Positions 19,443 through 29,502 of a stretch of DNA of 57,424 bases are shown here, one piece after another. Below the pieces are notes generated by a model, which searched no databases, had not been told where the DNA came from, and saw only the letters and a list, made by a program, of their open reading frames with translations. Both the position numbers and the translations under genes were made by a program. This DNA is from Comamonadaceae bacterium. Lineage in GTDB: Bacteria; Pseudomonadota; Gammaproteobacteria; Burkholderiales; Burkholderiaceae_C. The stretch lies in the NCBI GenBank assembly GCA_027491035.1, contig JAIXWZ010000204.1, forward strand, positions 1 through 57,424. The letters run 5' to 3'. Every line of letters starts with the position of its first letter. Positions within the stretch are counted from its first letter, which is position 1.

Positions 19443-20966
19443 ATGTCCACCCCCGAACACAGCGCCGCCGACGACAACCAGCTCATGGCCGAGCGGCGCG
19501 ACAAGCTTGCCGCCTTGCGCCAGCAAGGCATTGCCTTTCCCAACGATGTCAAGCCGGCGCACCGCGCCGCCGATCTGTTTGCCCAGTACGACGGCCTGAG
19601 GAAGCAGGAGCTCGACCCGCAGGCCATCGAAGTGAGCGTGGCCGGGCGCATGATGCTCAAACGCGTCATGGGCAAAGCCAGCTTTGCCACCTTGCAAGAC
19701 GCCTCCTTCGGTCCCTCGGGCGGGCGCATCCAGGTCTATGTGACCAACGACGCGGTGGGCGAAGAGCTCCACAGCGCCTTCAAGCACTGGGACCTGGGCG
19801 ACATCGTGGCCGCCCACGGCACCTTGTTCAAGACCAAGACCGGCGAGCTGTCGGTGCATGCCACGCAGCTGCGGCTGGTGACCAAAAGCCTGCGCCCCCT
19901 GCCCGACAAATTTCACGGCGTGGCCGATCAGGAGCTCAAGTACCGCCAGCGCTATGTGGACCTGATCACCGACGAGAGCGCGCGTCAGCGTTTCGTTGCG
20001 CGCAGCAAGGCTGTGAGCGGCATCCGCCAGTTCATGGTCGAGCACGGCTTTTTAGAGGTCGAAACGCCCATGCTCCATCCGATCCCGGGCGGGGCCAATG
20101 CCAAACCCTTTATCACGCACCACAATGCGCTCGATCAGGAGATGTTCCTGCGCATCGCGCCCGAGCTTTACCTCAAGCGCCTGATCGTCGGCGGCTTCGA
20201 GAAGGTCTTCGAGATCAACCGCAGCTACCGAAACGAGGGCATCAGCGTTCGGCACAACCCCGAATTCACCATGATGGAGTTCTACGCCGCGTGGTGGAAC
20301 TACCAGGACCTGATGGACTACACCGAGCAGCTCATCCGCGACGCGGCCCTCAAGGCCTGCGGCAGTCTGCAGCTGAGCTATGGCGGCCAGGCTGTGGACC
20401 TGGCGCAGCCCTTCGAGCGACTGACCATCCGTCAAGCCATCGTCAAGCACACCGAGGCTGGCGCGCATGTGGACGATGCCGCGTGGCTCACGCAGGCGCT
20501 CAAAAAACTCGGCCTGTCCGAAGACAAGGACCGCCTGTCCACCCGCTCGCTGGCCAGCCTGCAAGTGCTGTACTTTGAGGAAACCGTCGAAGACAAGCTG
20601 TGGCAGCCGACCTTCATCATGGAGCACCCGACCGAGATCTCGCCGCTGGCCCGCGCCAACGACCAGCGCCCCGAGGTGACCGAGCGCTTTGAGCTCTACA
20701 TCACCGGGCGGGAATTTGGCAACGGGTTTTCCGAGCTCAACGATGCGCAGGAGCAGGCCGCGCGCTTTCACCAGCAGGCGCAAGCCAAGGACGCTGGCGA
20801 TGACGAGGCCATGTTTTTTGATGCCGACTTCGTGCGCGCGCTCGAGTACGGCATGCCGCCCACCGGCGGCTGCGGCATCGGCATCGACCGCCTGATGATG
20901 CTGCTGACCGACAGCCCCAGCATCCGCGATGTGATCTTGTTCCCGGCGCTGCGTCGAGAAGGCTAA
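19443..20966 (+). CDS. lysS: Lysyl-tRNA synthetase, class II
   Basis: The enzyme charges tRNA-Lys. The 507-residue product has an OB-fold anticodon-binding domain ([21 protein letters not shown], here cited as [15 protein letters not shown]) and the class II catalytic core: motif 1 [17 protein letters not shown], motif 2 [20 protein letters not shown] and motif 3 [13 protein letters not shown] with SIRDVILFP at the end. The ATG at 19443 gives [14 protein letters not shown], the usual variable acidic start; an in-frame upstream TTG was rejected since its extension has no family resemblance. The downstream neighbour nagZ is convergent and separated by a repeat mosaic. Confidence 0.97.
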   Translation: MSTPEHSAADDNQLMAERRDKLAALRQQGIAFPNDVKPAHRAADLFAQYDGLRKQELDPQAIEVSVAGRMMLKRVMGKASFATLQDASFGPSGGRIQVYVTNDAVGEELHSAFKHWDLGDIVAAHGTLFKTKTGELSVHATQLRLVTKSLRPLPDKFHGVADQELKYRQRYVDLITDESARQRFVARSKAVSGIRQFMVEHGFLEVETPMLHPIPGGANAKPFITHHNALDQEMFLRIAPELYLKRLIVGGFEKVFEINRSYRNEGISVRHNPEFTMMEFYAAWWNYQDLMDYTEQLIRDAALKACGSLQLSYGGQAVDLAQPFERLTIRQAIVKHTEAGAHVDDAAWLTQALKKLGLSEDKDRLSTRSLASLQVLYFEETVEDKLWQPTFIMEHPTEISPLARANDQRPEVTERFELYITGREFGNGFSELNDAQEQAARFHQQAQAKDAGDDEAMFFDADFVRALEYGMPPTGGCGIGIDRLMMLLTDSPSIRDVILFPALRREG

Positions 20967-20974
20967 GACTCGTC

Positions 20975-21352
20975 CTGTGGGCAGGATGGGAGTGGGCGCG
21001 GTTAGGCCGTGATGGCGTCGTTCTGTGGGCAGGATGGGAGTGTGGGGGTACTCTGCTCCGCGAATGTCCCCCGGGCCGGCCCTGCCGGCCCTCCTCCTTT
21101 ATTTCGCTGCGCAGAGTACACCCACACTCCCATCCCGGGAAAATCGGTGTCTGACCCCAATTTTCTCCGACTCATCCAGTGCGCTGAAACGCCGTGCCCG
21201 GCGCAGCGAAATAAAGGAGGAGAGGCAGCGTCAGCTGCCTCGGGGGACATTCGCGGAGTCGGGTATGGCGGGGCAGCGTACCGTCCCGAACGAAAAGAAA
21301 TCGGTGTCTGACCCCAATTTCTGACCCCAATTTCCGGGGGACATTCGCGGAG
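20975..21352. repeat. Intergenic repeat mosaic between lysS and nagZ
   Basis: This 436-base gap holds no gene but several exact repeats. ctgtgggcaggatgggagtg occurs at 20975-20994 and 21023-21042. Arms of 25 bases with one mismatch (21032-21056 and 21111-21135) face each other. An 18-base word, cgggggacattcgcggag, occurs at 21241-21258 and 21335-21352 and inverted at 21056-21073. A 22-base word at 21091-21112 is inverted exactly at 21201-21222. A 23-base word containing tcggtgtctgaccccaattt is at 21141-21163 and 21298-21320, with part of it again at 21321-21333. Words of the ggtcagac/ccccaattt type often accompany REP-associated transposases (RAYT). No transposase is present, so these would be non-autonomous copies. 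Confidence 0.85.
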
Positions 21353-21402
21353 CCAGGCACAGCGCATCGCCGCACCGCGTCGCTCTCAGCGGTTGACCAA
21401 GC

Positions 21403-22497
21403 TCAGGGCACCAAACCCACCGCATGCATATAAGCGGGCTCGAGCATGAGCTCGTCCCAGCCCGCAGCGGGCAGCCTGGGCAGCAGGGCCAGGCGGCGCA
21501 GCTCGCTCGATTCGAGCGGCTCCCACAGACCTTGCAGCTGGGCCCGCGCCAGGCCCTCGAGCAATTCGTCGACGGCCCGGCCTTCGCCCAGGCTCTGGTT
21601 GCACAGCAGCACCATGTCGCAGCCGGCCTGCAGCGCCGCCAGCGCCGCCTCGGTGTAGCTGACCTCGCGGCCATCGATCAGGCGGGCGCCGGCCATGCTC
21701 AGGTCGTCGCTGAAAATCGCCCCACCAAAGCCGAGCTGCCCGCGCAAGATGTAGAGCAGCCACTTTTCTGAGAAGCCCGCCGGCCGCGCATCGACCTTGG
21801 GGTAGACCACATGGGCAGGCATGACGCTGCTGAGCACGGTGTTGAGCCAGCCGTAGGGCTGGGCGTCGTCGGCCAAGATGGCCTTGAGGCTGCGACGGTC
21901 GACCGGGATGTCGGTGTGCGAGTCGGCTTTGACGAAACCGTGACCTGGAAAATGCTTGCCGCAATTGGCCATGCCAGCTTGCAGCAGCCCGTGCATCAGG
22001 CTCTTGGCCAGCGTGGTGACAATGCGTGGGTCGCGGTCGAAGGCGCGGTCGCCGATCACGCCGCTGCTGCCCCAATCGAGGTCGAGCACCGGGGCAAAGC
22101 TCATGTCCACGCCGCAGGCGCGCAACTCGGCGCCGAGCACATAGCCGCACGCGGTGGCCGCATTGCAGGCATTGAGGGCGCTGGCACCGGCCACGCCGCG
22201 GTCGGGCTCGAGCCACATCTGGCCGAGCACGCGCATGGGCGGCAGGTGGGTAAAGCCGTCGGTCTTGAAGCGCTGCACGCGCCCGCCCTCGTGATCAACC
22301 AGAATCAGCAGGTCCTGGCGGATGTCCTTGATTTGCTGGCACAGCTCACTGAGCTGCGCCCGGTCTTGCCAATTGCGGCCAAACAGGATCACGCCGCCGG
22401 TCAGCGGGTGCTTGAGGCGGCGCCGATCGACGGGCGACAGTTGCAGGCCGGCGATGTCAAGAATGAGGGGGCTGTGGACGGGAGGGGCAGATTTCAT
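21403..22497 (-). CDS. nagZ: Beta-N-acetylhexosaminidase NagZ
   Basis: NagZ removes N-acetylglucosamine from anhydro-muropeptides in the cytoplasm during cell-wall recycling. The 364-residue product is a single glycoside hydrolase family 3 domain. Motifs: the substrate-site [26 protein letters not shown], and [18 protein letters not shown] with the catalytic His/Asp loop; the nucleophile Asp lies in [10 protein letters not shown]. No signal peptide is seen, as expected. The start ATG overlaps the acpS stop by four bases. This gene ends the long minus-strand run that begins with mucD. Confidence 0.96.
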   Translation of the reverse strand: MKSAPPVHSPLILDIAGLQLSPVDRRRLKHPLTGGVILFGRNWQDRAQLSELCQQIKDIRQDLLILVDHEGGRVQRFKTDGFTHLPPMRVLGQMWLEPDRGVAGASALNACNAATACGYVLGAELRACGVDMSFAPVLDLDWGSSGVIGDRAFDRDPRIVTTLAKSLMHGLLQAGMANCGKHFPGHGFVKADSHTDIPVDRRSLKAILADDAQPYGWLNTVLSSVMPAHVVYPKVDARPAGFSEKWLLYILRGQLGFGGAIFSDDLSMAGARLIDGREVSYTEAALAALQAGCDMVLLCNQSLGEGRAVDELLEGLARAQLQGLWEPLESSELRRLALLPRLPAAGWDELMLEPAYMHAVGLVP

Positions 22498-22901
22498 GGT
22501 GAACTTTGCTCGACGATGACAAAACTCGTCGCGTAATCGGATTCGTCGCTGACACTGACCTGCGCGCTCAGGCTGCGCGCCTCAAACCAGCTTTTGAGCG
22601 GCTCGTGCAACACGATGCCGGGCTTGCCGCTGGGCGCCTTGGCGATCTCGCACAGGCGCCAGCTCATGGGCATGCGCATGCCCAGCCCAATGGCCTTGCT
22701 AAAGGCCTCCTTGGCCGAAAACCGGGTGGCCACGAAGCGCACGCCGCGCTCGGGCCAGCGCTGGCTGCGCAGCCGCCAGGTGGCCATTTCGGCCTCGCTG
22801 AGGATCTTGCCGGCAAAGCGCTCGCCGTGGCGCTCAAGCGCGGCGCGGATGCGCCGGATGTCGCAGATGTCGGTGCCGATGCCGTAAATGCGCGACTGCA
22901 T
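22494..22901 (-). CDS. acpS: Holo-[acyl-carrier-protein] synthase AcpS
   Basis: AcpS transfers 4'-phosphopantetheine from CoA to Ser of apo-ACP, activating the AcpP encoded at 32978-33217. The 135-residue product has the metal-binding start [14 protein letters not shown] and the second motif [16 protein letters not shown]. Length and both motifs are standard for the trimeric bacterial type. It overlaps nagZ by four bases and follows pdxJ by three, so it is part of a tightly packed operon. Confidence 0.95.
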   Translation of the reverse strand: MQSRIYGIGTDICDIRRIRAALERHGERFAGKILSEAEMATWRLRSQRWPERGVRFVATRFSAKEAFSKAIGLGMRMPMSWRLCEIAKAPSGKPGIVLHEPLKSWFEARSLSAQVSVSDESDYATSFVIVEQSSP

Positions 22902-22904
22902 GGC

Positions 22905-23678
22905 TCAGCCCGGTGTGCGCTCGAAGGCCGTGGCGATCACCGCCTGGTAGGCCTGCACCGTGGCGGCATAGCCTAACTCGAGTGCATCGCCGATCAAGGC
23001 GTGGCCGATCGAGACCTCCTGCACGCCAGGCACCGAGCGCAGGAACAGGCCGAGGTTGTCGCGGTTGAGGTCGTGGCCGGCATTGAGGCCCAGGCCGGCC
23101 TCGGTGGCCGCGCGGGCAGCGGCCGCATAGCGCGCCAGCACCGCCTCTTGCTCAGGCGTGCCCCAGGCGCGGGCATAGGCTTCGGTGTAGAGCTCCACGC
23201 GGTCGGCACCGACCGCCCGGGCGCCTGCCATGGCCTGGGGCAGCGGGTCCATGAACAGGCTCACCCGCACGCCGAGCTGATGCAATTCTTCAATCACCGG
23301 CCGCAAGGCGGGCGCATCGTGCGGCAGACTCCAGCCGTGGTCGCTGGTGAACTGGTCCTGGCTGTCGGGCACCAGGGTGCACTGGTGGGGCCTGAGCTGG
23401 CGCACGAGGTCCATCAAGTTGTGAAAAGGGTTGCCCTCTATATTGAACTCACGGTCAGGCCAGGCCTTCATGAGGGCGGCGATGTCGTGGGCATCGGCCG
23501 TGCGGATGTGGCGCTGATCGGGGCGCGGGTGGATGGTGATGCCCGCAGCGCCCGCACGCAGGCACAGCTCGGCCGCGCGCAGCGGGCTCGGAATGGCCAG
23601 ATGGCGGCTGTTGCGCAGCAGGGCCACCTTGTTGATGTTGACGGACAGCGCGGTGCGCTCGGGGGAGGCTGGAGACAT
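22905..23678 (-). CDS. pdxJ: Pyridoxine 5'-phosphate synthase PdxJ
   Basis: PdxJ condenses 1-deoxyxylulose 5-phosphate with 3-amino-2-oxopropyl phosphate to give pyridoxine 5'-phosphate. From the ATG at 23678 the product has 257 residues, slightly more than the usual ~240. Motifs: ALSVNINKVALLRNSR near the start, AGITIHPRPDQRHI, EFNIEGNP, CTLVPDSQDQFTSDHGW, and GLGLNAGHDLNRDN. A longer in-frame extension that would overlap recO was rejected because it is Cys/Arg-rich and unlike the family. The stop lies three bases before acpS. Confidence 0.96.
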   Translation of the reverse strand: MSPASPERTALSVNINKVALLRNSRHLAIPSPLRAAELCLRAGAAGITIHPRPDQRHIRTADAHDIAALMKAWPDREFNIEGNPFHNLMDLVRQLRPHQCTLVPDSQDQFTSDHGWSLPHDAPALRPVIEELHQLGVRVSLFMDPLPQAMAGARAVGADRVELYTEAYARAWGTPEQEAVLARYAAAARAATEAGLGLNAGHDLNRDNLGLFLRSVPGVQEVSIGHALIGDALELGYAATVQAYQAVIATAFERTPG

Positions 23679-23682
23679 AAGT

Positions 23683-24432
23683 TCAAAGCGACTGCAGGTC
23701 GTGAAACATCTGGCGCGTCTTGAGCATGGACACGCCGCAATGGTAGTGCAGCAGCGCGCGCAGCTGGCGCTTGAGCGCCGGCGCCACGGCAACCGCGGCC
23801 TGCAAGGTGTCAGAAAACCGGGACGCTTCCTGCAAGCTCTGGTGCAGCGCTAGCCACTGCTCGCCGCGCAGCGGGCCGCGGTCTTCCTCGTGCGCCTGAC
23901 GCAGCCCGGCCTCGGGCACCAAGACGTAATCGTGCGTGCGCTCCAGCGGCAGCAAGCTGGCGCTTTCGCGATCGAGCATGGGCAGCAGACCGATGTCACG
24001 CAGCAGCCACAGCTCGAAGGTGCGCAGGGCCAGCTCAAGGGCGTCGGCCTTGGGTGTGGCCAAAAGCTGTACCGCCGCCGCATAGGCGTCAAACAGCCGG
24101 GGGTGGGCGTCGTCGCGGGCGAGCAAGCGCATCAGCAGTTCATTGAGGTAGTAGCCCGACAGCAGGGCCTGTCCGGTGGGCATGACGTGGCCGCCCTGCC
24201 ATTGCGCAGCCTTGAGATTGCGAATTTCCGCATCGCCACCAAAGTCGACGCTCAGCGCCTGCAAAGGCAGCAGCACCGGCCGGAAATTGGAGCTCGGCTT
24301 CTTGGCACCGCGCGCCACCAGCGCCAACCGGCCATGGTGGCGGGTGAAAACCTCCAGGATCAGGCTCGACTCGCTCCAGTCGTAGCGGTGCAGCACATAG
24401 GCCGGCTCATCGCTGATGCGCTGCCTGCTCAT
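23683..24432 (-). CDS. recO: DNA repair protein RecO
   Basis: RecO helps load RecA on gapped DNA with RecR and anneals SSB-coated strands. The 249-residue product starts with an OB fold ([35 protein letters not shown]) of which [14 protein letters not shown] is the family mark, followed by a helical C-terminal domain ([17 protein letters not shown]). The zinc-finger Cys cluster found in some RecO proteins is absent, which is normal for proteobacteria. The start overlaps the era stop (ATGA). Confidence 0.93.
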   Translation of the reverse strand: MSRQRISDEPAYVLHRYDWSESSLILEVFTRHHGRLALVARGAKKPSSNFRPVLLPLQALSVDFGGDAEIRNLKAAQWQGGHVMPTGQALLSGYYLNELLMRLLARDDAHPRLFDAYAAAVQLLATPKADALELALRTFELWLLRDIGLLPMLDRESASLLPLERTHDYVLVPEAGLRQAHEEDRGPLRGEQWLALHQSLQEASRFSDTLQAAVAVAPALKRQLRALLHYHCGVSMLKTRQMFHDLQSL

Positions 24433-25460
24433 TCGTAGCCGAAGGAGCGCACCCGGGCGTCGTCATCGGCCCAGCCCGATCGCACCTTGACCCAGATTTC
24501 AAGGAAGACCTTGCCGCCGGTGAGCGACTCGAGCTCCTGCCGAGCTTCGGTGCCGATGCGCTTGAGCTTCTCGCCCTTCTCGCCGATGACCATGCCCTTG
24601 TGCGAGTCGCGCTCGACCACGATGGTGGCGGCGATGCGGCGCAGGGCACCCTCTTCCTGGTACTGATCGATGATGACCGTCGAGGTGTAGGGCAACTCGT
24701 CGCCCGTGAGCCGAAACAGCTTTTCGCGCACGATCTCGGCGGCCATGAAGCGCTCGCTGCGGTCGGTCAGCTCATCGGCGCCGTACATCCAAGGCTGCTG
24801 GGGCAGGTAGGTCTGGCAGATGACCAGCAGGCGATCGATGTCCTTGGCGTTCTTGGCCGACATCGGCACGAACTCGGCAAAGTCGTGGCGCTGCTGCATG
24901 TCACGCAGCCAGGGCGCCAGTTCGCTGCGCCGATGCACCTGATCGAGCTTGTTGGCCAGCAGCAGCGCCGGCACGCCCTTGGGCAGCAAGGCCAGCACCT
25001 TGGCATCGGCTAGGTTGAACTGACCGGCTTCCACCACCATGACAATGAGATCGACATCGCTGACAGCGCCCATCACGGTCTTGTTGAGCGAGCGGTTCAG
25101 CGCGTTGGCGTGGCGGGTCTGAAAGCCTGGCGTGTCGACAAACACATATTGAGCCGCGCCGAGCGTGCGCATGCCCGTGATACGGTGGCGTGTGGTCTGC
25201 GCCTTGCGCGAGGTGATGCTGATTTTCTGGCCCACCAGGGCATTGAGCAGCGTCGATTTGCCCACGTTGGGCTTGCCCACAATGGCGATCAGGCCGCAGC
25301 GCTGCTCGGCGGTGGGCACCGAAGCCGGGTCGGGCGAGGCGTCGGGTGCGGTTTCGCCCGACGGCGCCGGGCGGGGCTTGAAGGCCTGCGCCAGCAAAGC
25401 CTCGAGCTCTTGCGGGCTCTGGCTGGGCTCATCAGCGGGGGGCTTGGGAGGTGGGGCCAC
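24429..25460 (-). CDS. era: GTPase Era with an N-terminal extension
   Basis: Era binds 16S rRNA near the 3' end and assists 30S assembly. The call uses a GTG at 25460 preceded by GAGGA, giving 343 residues. G-motifs: GKPNVGKS at 62-69, DTPGFQT, and NKLDQ; the C-terminal KH domain shows [13 protein letters not shown]. Family members have G1 near residue 15, so about 47 extra Pro/Ala/Glu-rich residues precede the GTPase domain. An in-frame GTG at about codon 48 would give a normal-sized protein but has no clear ribosome-binding site. The longer open frame reaching 25793 overlaps rnc and was not used. The gene follows rnc by ten bases. Confidence 0.93.
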   Translation of the reverse strand: MAPPPKPPADEPSQSPQELEALLAQAFKPRPAPSGETAPDASPDPASVPTAEQRCGLIAIVGKPNVGKSTLLNALVGQKISITSRKAQTTRHRITGMRTLGAAQYVFVDTPGFQTRHANALNRSLNKTVMGAVSDVDLIVMVVEAGQFNLADAKVLALLPKGVPALLLANKLDQVHRRSELAPWLRDMQQRHDFAEFVPMSAKNAKDIDRLLVICQTYLPQQPWMYGADELTDRSERFMAAEIVREKLFRLTGDELPYTSTVIIDQYQEEGALRRIAATIVVERDSHKGMVIGEKGEKLKRIGTEARQELESLTGGKVFLEIWVKVRSGWADDDARVRSFGYE

Positions 25461-25470
25461 GACGGGGTCC

Positions 25471-26181
25471 TCAAATCGACTTGATGTGAGCGAGCATGGC
25501 CGCAGCGGCCGCCTGCTCGCCGGCCCGGCGCGAAGCGCCGATGCCGCGCTCGATGCGACCGAGCTCAACCACCTCGCACTCGACATCGAAAATCTGCTGG
25601 TGCGCCGCGCCCGAGGTGGCGACCACGCGGTAAATTGGCAAAGCCATGCGGCGGCCCTGCAGCCACTCTTGCAACTCGGTCTTGGCATCCTTGCCGCTGG
25701 CGGCCATGCCCGGGGCGATGTCAATGTCCTTGAAGAGGCGCCAAACCAGATCGCGGGCCGGATCAAAACCCGCATCGAGAAAGACCGCGCCAATCACCGC
25801 CTCCAGGGCATCGGCCAGGATGGAGGCCCTCTTGTGCCCGCCCGACCTCGCCTCACCCTCGCCAAGCCGGATCAAGGACGGCAGGCCCAGCTCAAGCGCC
25901 AGCCGGTGCAAGCTGTCTTGCCTGACCAAATTGGCCCGCGCGCGCGACAAGTCGCCCTCGGGCAGGCCAGGCAGACGCTCGTAGAGCAAATGGGCCACAG
26001 CCAAATTGAGCACCGAGTCGCCCAAAAACTCGAGCCGCTCGTTGTGATCGAGGCCGAAGCTGCGGTGGGTCAGCGCCTGCTCAAGCAGCCGCGCATCCCG
26101 CAGGCGATGCCCCAACCGCTGCTGCAGGGCCAGCAGATCATCGGAGCGGGCGGTCGGGTGCACGTCAGTCAAATGATCCAA
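25471..26181 (-). CDS. rnc: Ribonuclease III
   Basis: RNase III cuts double-stranded RNA, including the rRNA precursor. The 236-residue product has the nuclease signature [20 protein letters not shown], the second acidic site in [14 protein letters not shown] and a C-terminal dsRNA-binding domain ([20 protein letters not shown] through the [12 protein letters not shown] end). Its start overlaps the end of lepB by 17 bases. The lepB-rnc-era-recO order is the common one in proteobacteria. Confidence 0.96.
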   Translation of the reverse strand: MDHLTDVHPTARSDDLLALQQRLGHRLRDARLLEQALTHRSFGLDHNERLEFLGDSVLNLAVAHLLYERLPGLPEGDLSRARANLVRQDSLHRLALELGLPSLIRLGEGEARSGGHKRASILADALEAVIGAVFLDAGFDPARDLVWRLFKDIDIAPGMAASGKDAKTELQEWLQGRRMALPIYRVVATSGAAHQQIFDVECEVVELGRIERGIGASRRAGEQAAAAAMLAHIKSI

Positions 26182-27148
26182 TGCGCTTGAGGTTGCCGAA
26201 GTTCATCCAGACGAAAAAGGCCTTGCCCACGATGTTTTCTTCAGGCACGAAACCCCAAAAGCGCGAGTCGAGCGAGTTGTCGCGGTTGTCGCCCAGCATG
26301 AAGTAGTGTCCGGGTGGCACCTTGCAGACCATGCCTTCGCTGCTGTAGCGGCAATTTTCCTTGAACTTGAACTGCTCGGCGGCGGGGATGAAGGCCGGGC
26401 GATCGGCCTCGACCAAGATACGGTACTTGCGCGAGCCGTCGGCGGTGCGCTCTTCAAACTGCTTGGAGTAGCGCAGCGCGTCGGCGTCAAAAAAGTCCGG
26501 CAGCGCCTGCTGGCTCACCGGCTTGCCATTGACCGTGATCTGCTTGTTCAGGTAGGCCACCTCATCGCCCGGCACGCCGACCACGCGCTTGATGTAATCC
26601 AGGCTGGGCTTGGGCGGGTAGCGAAACACCATCACGTCGCCGCGCTGCGGGCTGTTGTTTTCGATAACCTTGATATTGAGCACCGGCAGGCGCACGCCAT
26701 AGTGAAACTTGTTGACCAAGATGAGGTCGTTGATCAGCAGGGTCGGGATCATCGAGCCCGAGGGAATCTTGAAGGGCTCGAACAAGAAGGAGCGCAACAA
26801 AAACACGACCAAGATCACCGGGAACAGGCCCGCAGTCCAGTCCAGCCACCAGGGCTGCATGAGCAGCTTGGACTGCGCCTGCGCCACATCGACCTCATCG
26901 GCCTTGACGCCCAGGCGGCTCAACTCGGCCTGGCGCTGCTGGTGCGCCTCCTCAAAGTCCTGCGCGGCCTGCCGGCGCTGGGGCAGAAAAACAAAGCGCT
27001 CGGCCAGCCAGTAAACGCCGGTGACCAGCGTGGCCATGAACAGCAGCAGCGCAAAATTGCCCTCGATGTAGCCCAGGTACCAGGCGCCGCCGTAGCCGAC
27101 GAAGGCGGCGAGCACAAACGCCGTGAGGGTGCTCAGGGTGCCGCTCAT
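26165..27148 (-). CDS. lepB: Signal peptidase I
   Basis: LepB cleaves signal peptides of exported proteins at the periplasmic face. The 327-residue product has two N-terminal membrane helices (residues ~5-22 and ~30-50), a cytoplasmic loop, and a third helix ([15 protein letters not shown]) before the catalytic part. The catalytic Ser is in [10 protein letters not shown] and the Lys in [12 protein letters not shown]; the closing box is [20 protein letters not shown]. The start overlaps the lepA stop by four bases. Confidence 0.96.
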   Translation of the reverse strand: MSGTLSTLTAFVLAAFVGYGGAWYLGYIEGNFALLLFMATLVTGVYWLAERFVFLPQRRQAAQDFEEAHQQRQAELSRLGVKADEVDVAQAQSKLLMQPWWLDWTAGLFPVILVVFLLRSFLFEPFKIPSGSMIPTLLINDLILVNKFHYGVRLPVLNIKVIENNSPQRGDVMVFRYPPKPSLDYIKRVVGVPGDEVAYLNKQITVNGKPVSQQALPDFFDADALRYSKQFEERTADGSRKYRILVEADRPAFIPAAEQFKFKENCRYSSEGMVCKVPPGHYFMLGDNRDNSLDSRFWGFVPEENIVGKAFFVWMNFGNLKRIGSFD

Positions 27149-28956
27149 TCTTCCACCTGCAAGATGGCCAGGAAGGCCTCCTGCGGCACCTCCACCGTTC
27201 CGATTTGTTTCATGCGCTTCTTGCCGGCTTTCTGCTTTTCCAGGAGCTTGCGCTTGCGGGTGATGTCACCGCCGTAGCACTTGGCGATCACATTCTTGCG
27301 CAGCGCTTTTATTGTCTCACGGGCAATCACGTTGCCACCGATGGCCGCCTGGATCGCCACGTCAAACTGCTGGCGGCTGATGATCTCGCGCATCTTGGCG
27401 GCCACTGCACGTCCGCGGTACTGCGACTGGCTGCGGTGCACGATGATGGACAGCGCATCGACTTTCTCACCGTTGAGCAGCATGTCGACCTTGACCACAT
27501 CGGAGGCGCGGTACTCCTTGAACTCGTAGTCCATGGAAGCGTACCCGCGGCTGACCGACTTGAGCTTGTCAAAGAAATCGAGCACGATCTCGCCCAGCGG
27601 CATGTCGTAGGTCAGCATGACCTGCTTGCCGTGGTAGGCCATATTGACCTGCGCGCCCCGCTTCAGGTTGGCCAGCGTCATCACCGGGCCCACATACTCC
27701 TGCGGCATATAGAGGTGCACCGTCACGATGGGTTCGCGGATTTCCTGGATGCGGCCGACATCGGGCATCTTCGACGGGTTCTCGACCATCAGCACCTCGC
27801 CGTCGCCGCGCACGACCTGATAGACCACGCTCGGTGCAGTGGTGATCAGGTCCTGATCGAACTCGCGCTCAAGGCGCTCTTGCACGATCTCCATGTGCAG
27901 CAGACCCAGAAAGCCGCAGCGAAAGCCAAAGCCCAGCGCCTGGCTGACCTCGGGCTCGTAGCGCAAGGCCGAATCGTTGAGCTGGAGCTTTTCCAGCGCA
28001 TCGCGCAGGCCGTCGTACTCGCTGGCCTCTGACGGGTACAGGCCGGCAAACACCTGCGGTTGCACCTCCTTGAAGCCCGGCAGCGGCACGCTGGCCGAGG
28101 GCAGGTTGGCGCCGCTGGAGGCCTTGATCACCGTGACGGTATCGCCCACCTTGGCCGCCTTGAGCTCCTTGATGCCGGCAATCACATAACCGACCTCGCC
28201 GGCCTCCAGGCTCTCGCGCGGCTCATTGCCCGGCGTGAAAACGCCGAGCTTTTCGGCGTTGTAGAGCGCTTCGGTGGCCATCAGCTTGATGCGATCGCCC
28301 CGGGCCAGACGGCCATCGACCACCCGCACCAGCATGACCACGCCCACATAGGCGTCGTACCAGCTGTCGATGATCATGGCGCGCAGCGGCGCCTGCGCAT
28401 TGCCGCGCGGAGCCGGCACCTTGGCCACCACCAATTCAAGAATGTCATCGACACCCATGCCGGTCTTGGCCGAGCACGGCACGGCGCCCGAGGCGTCGAT
28501 GCCGATCACGTCCTCGATTTCCTGCTTGGCGTTCTCGGGATCGGCCTGCGGCAGGTCCATCTTGTTGAGCACCGGCAGCACCTCAACGCCCAGGTCGAGC
28601 GCGGTGTAGCAATTGGCCACTGTCTGGGCCTCCACGCCCTGTGAGGCATCGACGACCAGCAGCGCCCCCTCGCAGGCCGACAAGGAGCGGCTGACCTCGT
28701 AAGAAAAATCCACATGACCGGGCGTGTCGATCAGGTTGAGGTTGTAGACCTGGCCGTCGCGCGCCTTGTATTGCAGGGCCGCGGTCTGCGCCTTGATGGT
28801 GATGCCACGCTCTTTCTCAAGGTCCATGGAGTCCAGAACCTGCGCGCTCATCTCGCGCTCCTGCAAACCGCCACAACGCTGGATGAGCCGGTCGGCCAGC
28901 GTGGATTTGCCGTGATCGATATGGGCAATGATCGAAAAATTTCTGATGTGGTTCAT
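27145..28956 (-). CDS. lepA: Elongation factor 4 (LepA)
   Basis: LepA is a ribosome-associated GTPase that acts on elongation or initiation under stress. The 603-residue product shows G1 AHIDHGKST at 11-19, [17 protein letters not shown] and NKMDLPQAD, followed by EF-G-like domains and the LepA-specific C-terminal end ([20 protein letters not shown], then [16 protein letters not shown]). The ATG at 28956 is used; a TTG one codon upstream is also in frame. A terminator hairpin lies 64 bases upstream of the start, so lepA needs its own promoter downstream of it or readthrough. Confidence 0.97.
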   Translation of the reverse strand: MNHIRNFSIIAHIDHGKSTLADRLIQRCGGLQEREMSAQVLDSMDLEKERGITIKAQTAALQYKARDGQVYNLNLIDTPGHVDFSYEVSRSLSACEGALLVVDASQGVEAQTVANCYTALDLGVEVLPVLNKMDLPQADPENAKQEIEDVIGIDASGAVPCSAKTGMGVDDILELVVAKVPAPRGNAQAPLRAMIIDSWYDAYVGVVMLVRVVDGRLARGDRIKLMATEALYNAEKLGVFTPGNEPRESLEAGEVGYVIAGIKELKAAKVGDTVTVIKASSGANLPSASVPLPGFKEVQPQVFAGLYPSEASEYDGLRDALEKLQLNDSALRYEPEVSQALGFGFRCGFLGLLHMEIVQERLEREFDQDLITTAPSVVYQVVRGDGEVLMVENPSKMPDVGRIQEIREPIVTVHLYMPQEYVGPVMTLANLKRGAQVNMAYHGKQVMLTYDMPLGEIVLDFFDKLKSVSRGYASMDYEFKEYRASDVVKVDMLLNGEKVDALSIIVHRSQSQYRGRAVAAKMREIISRQQFDVAIQAAIGGNVIARETIKALRKNVIAKCYGGDITRKRKLLEKQKAGKKRMKQIGTVEVPQEAFLAILQVEE

Positions 28957-29019
28957 CAACGGGAACGCCTAAGTGCTTGAATGGATTGCGGCATAGCGCT
29001 GGGGGCGGCTTGAAGCCAT

Positions 29020-29084
29020 AAAAAAGGGCGCGTCGTGGTGCGACGCGCCCTGAACCAACAATCTATGGCAACTGCGATAGTTGG
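29020..29084 (-). ncRNA. Candidate small RNA or lepA leader attenuator
   Basis: On the minus strand a TACAAT -10 box (29096-29091) is followed after the usual distance by a short unit with two hairpins. The first is CAACT-ATCGC-AGTTG (29083-29069). The second is a perfect 10-bp stem, GGGCGCGTCG with CGACGCGCCC (29050-29026), ending in six T residues. No open reading frame fits. The result would be a ~65-nt transcript with an intrinsic terminator, a typical Hfq-type sRNA architecture. The -35 region is weak (TTGCGA at 15-base spacing). Alternatively it is the prematurely ended leader of lepA. Confidence 0.55.
29026..29050 (-). terminator. Strong intrinsic terminator upstream of lepA
   Basis: A perfect 10-bp GC-rich stem with a 5-base loop is followed on the minus strand by TTTTTT (29025-29020). 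It can end transcripts arriving from mucD or from the promoter at 29096. It lies 64 bases before the lepA start codon. Confidence 0.9.
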
Positions 29085-29090
29085 GACTTC

Positions 29091-29096
29091 ATTGTA
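29091..29096 (-). promoter_or_regulatory. -10 box TACAAT upstream of the sRNA candidate
   Basis: TACAAT matches the sigma-70 -10 consensus at five of six positions. The start site would fall near 29084. Candidate -35 hexamers are TTGCGA (15-base spacing) or CATTGC (17-base spacing), both weak. Confidence 0.45.
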
Positions 29097-29177
29097 GGCA
29101 AAAAGCCGGGTTCGCAATGCCCGGAACCGGCCGGTTTCGACTCGTTGCAGGTCAGCAACAGGGATTTTTTGCACAGC

Positions 29178-29233
29178 TTATCCACAAATTGATCTCGAAA
29201 CATCTGGACAACTTGTGGGCGATCTGTGGATGG
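29178..29233. other. DnaA-box-like cluster in the mucD-lepA gap
   Basis: The 546-base gap between mucD and lepA is less GC-rich than its surroundings and codes for nothing recognisable. Besides the sRNA candidate it holds an exact DnaA box, ttatccaca (29178-29186), an inverted weaker box (tgtggatgg, 29225-29233, two mismatches) and ttgtccaga on the minus strand between them (two mismatches). GATC occurs twice between them. An A-rich tract lies near 29381-29394. A single exact box can occur by chance; the clustering is suggestive of DnaA binding but not proof. Confidence 0.35.
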
Positions 29234-29502
29234 GCCAAAAATGCCGCCAGACAGGGACTTGGATGTCATTTGACCCCACCCACTTATGCCCAAAAGATTG
29301 GCACGAGAGTCCTTATTCTACCTAAAGTCATGAAACCAAGCCGGCGAAGTTAGTAATTGCAAACATTTTCACCGGGCAAGGAAAAGAAAAAAAATTTGTC
29401 CCGACAGGCCGAAGTGGTTTTTATCCCACCGCAGGCCGGCTCAAGACCCAAGGGCCCGACGGCTGCTGCCGGCCTGCGCACGAGGCCGGCAGGCCGCTTG
29501 CA

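Noticed and set aside
20975-21352. Short coding genes in the lysS-nagZ gap
   Set aside because: Several overlapping frames of about 100 codons exist on both strands, but they run through the repeats and share no features of proteins.
29081-29400. Chromosome origin of replication
   Set aside because: One exact DnaA box and some AT-rich sequence are present, but dnaA, dnaN, rpmH and parAB are absent and there is no array of boxes.
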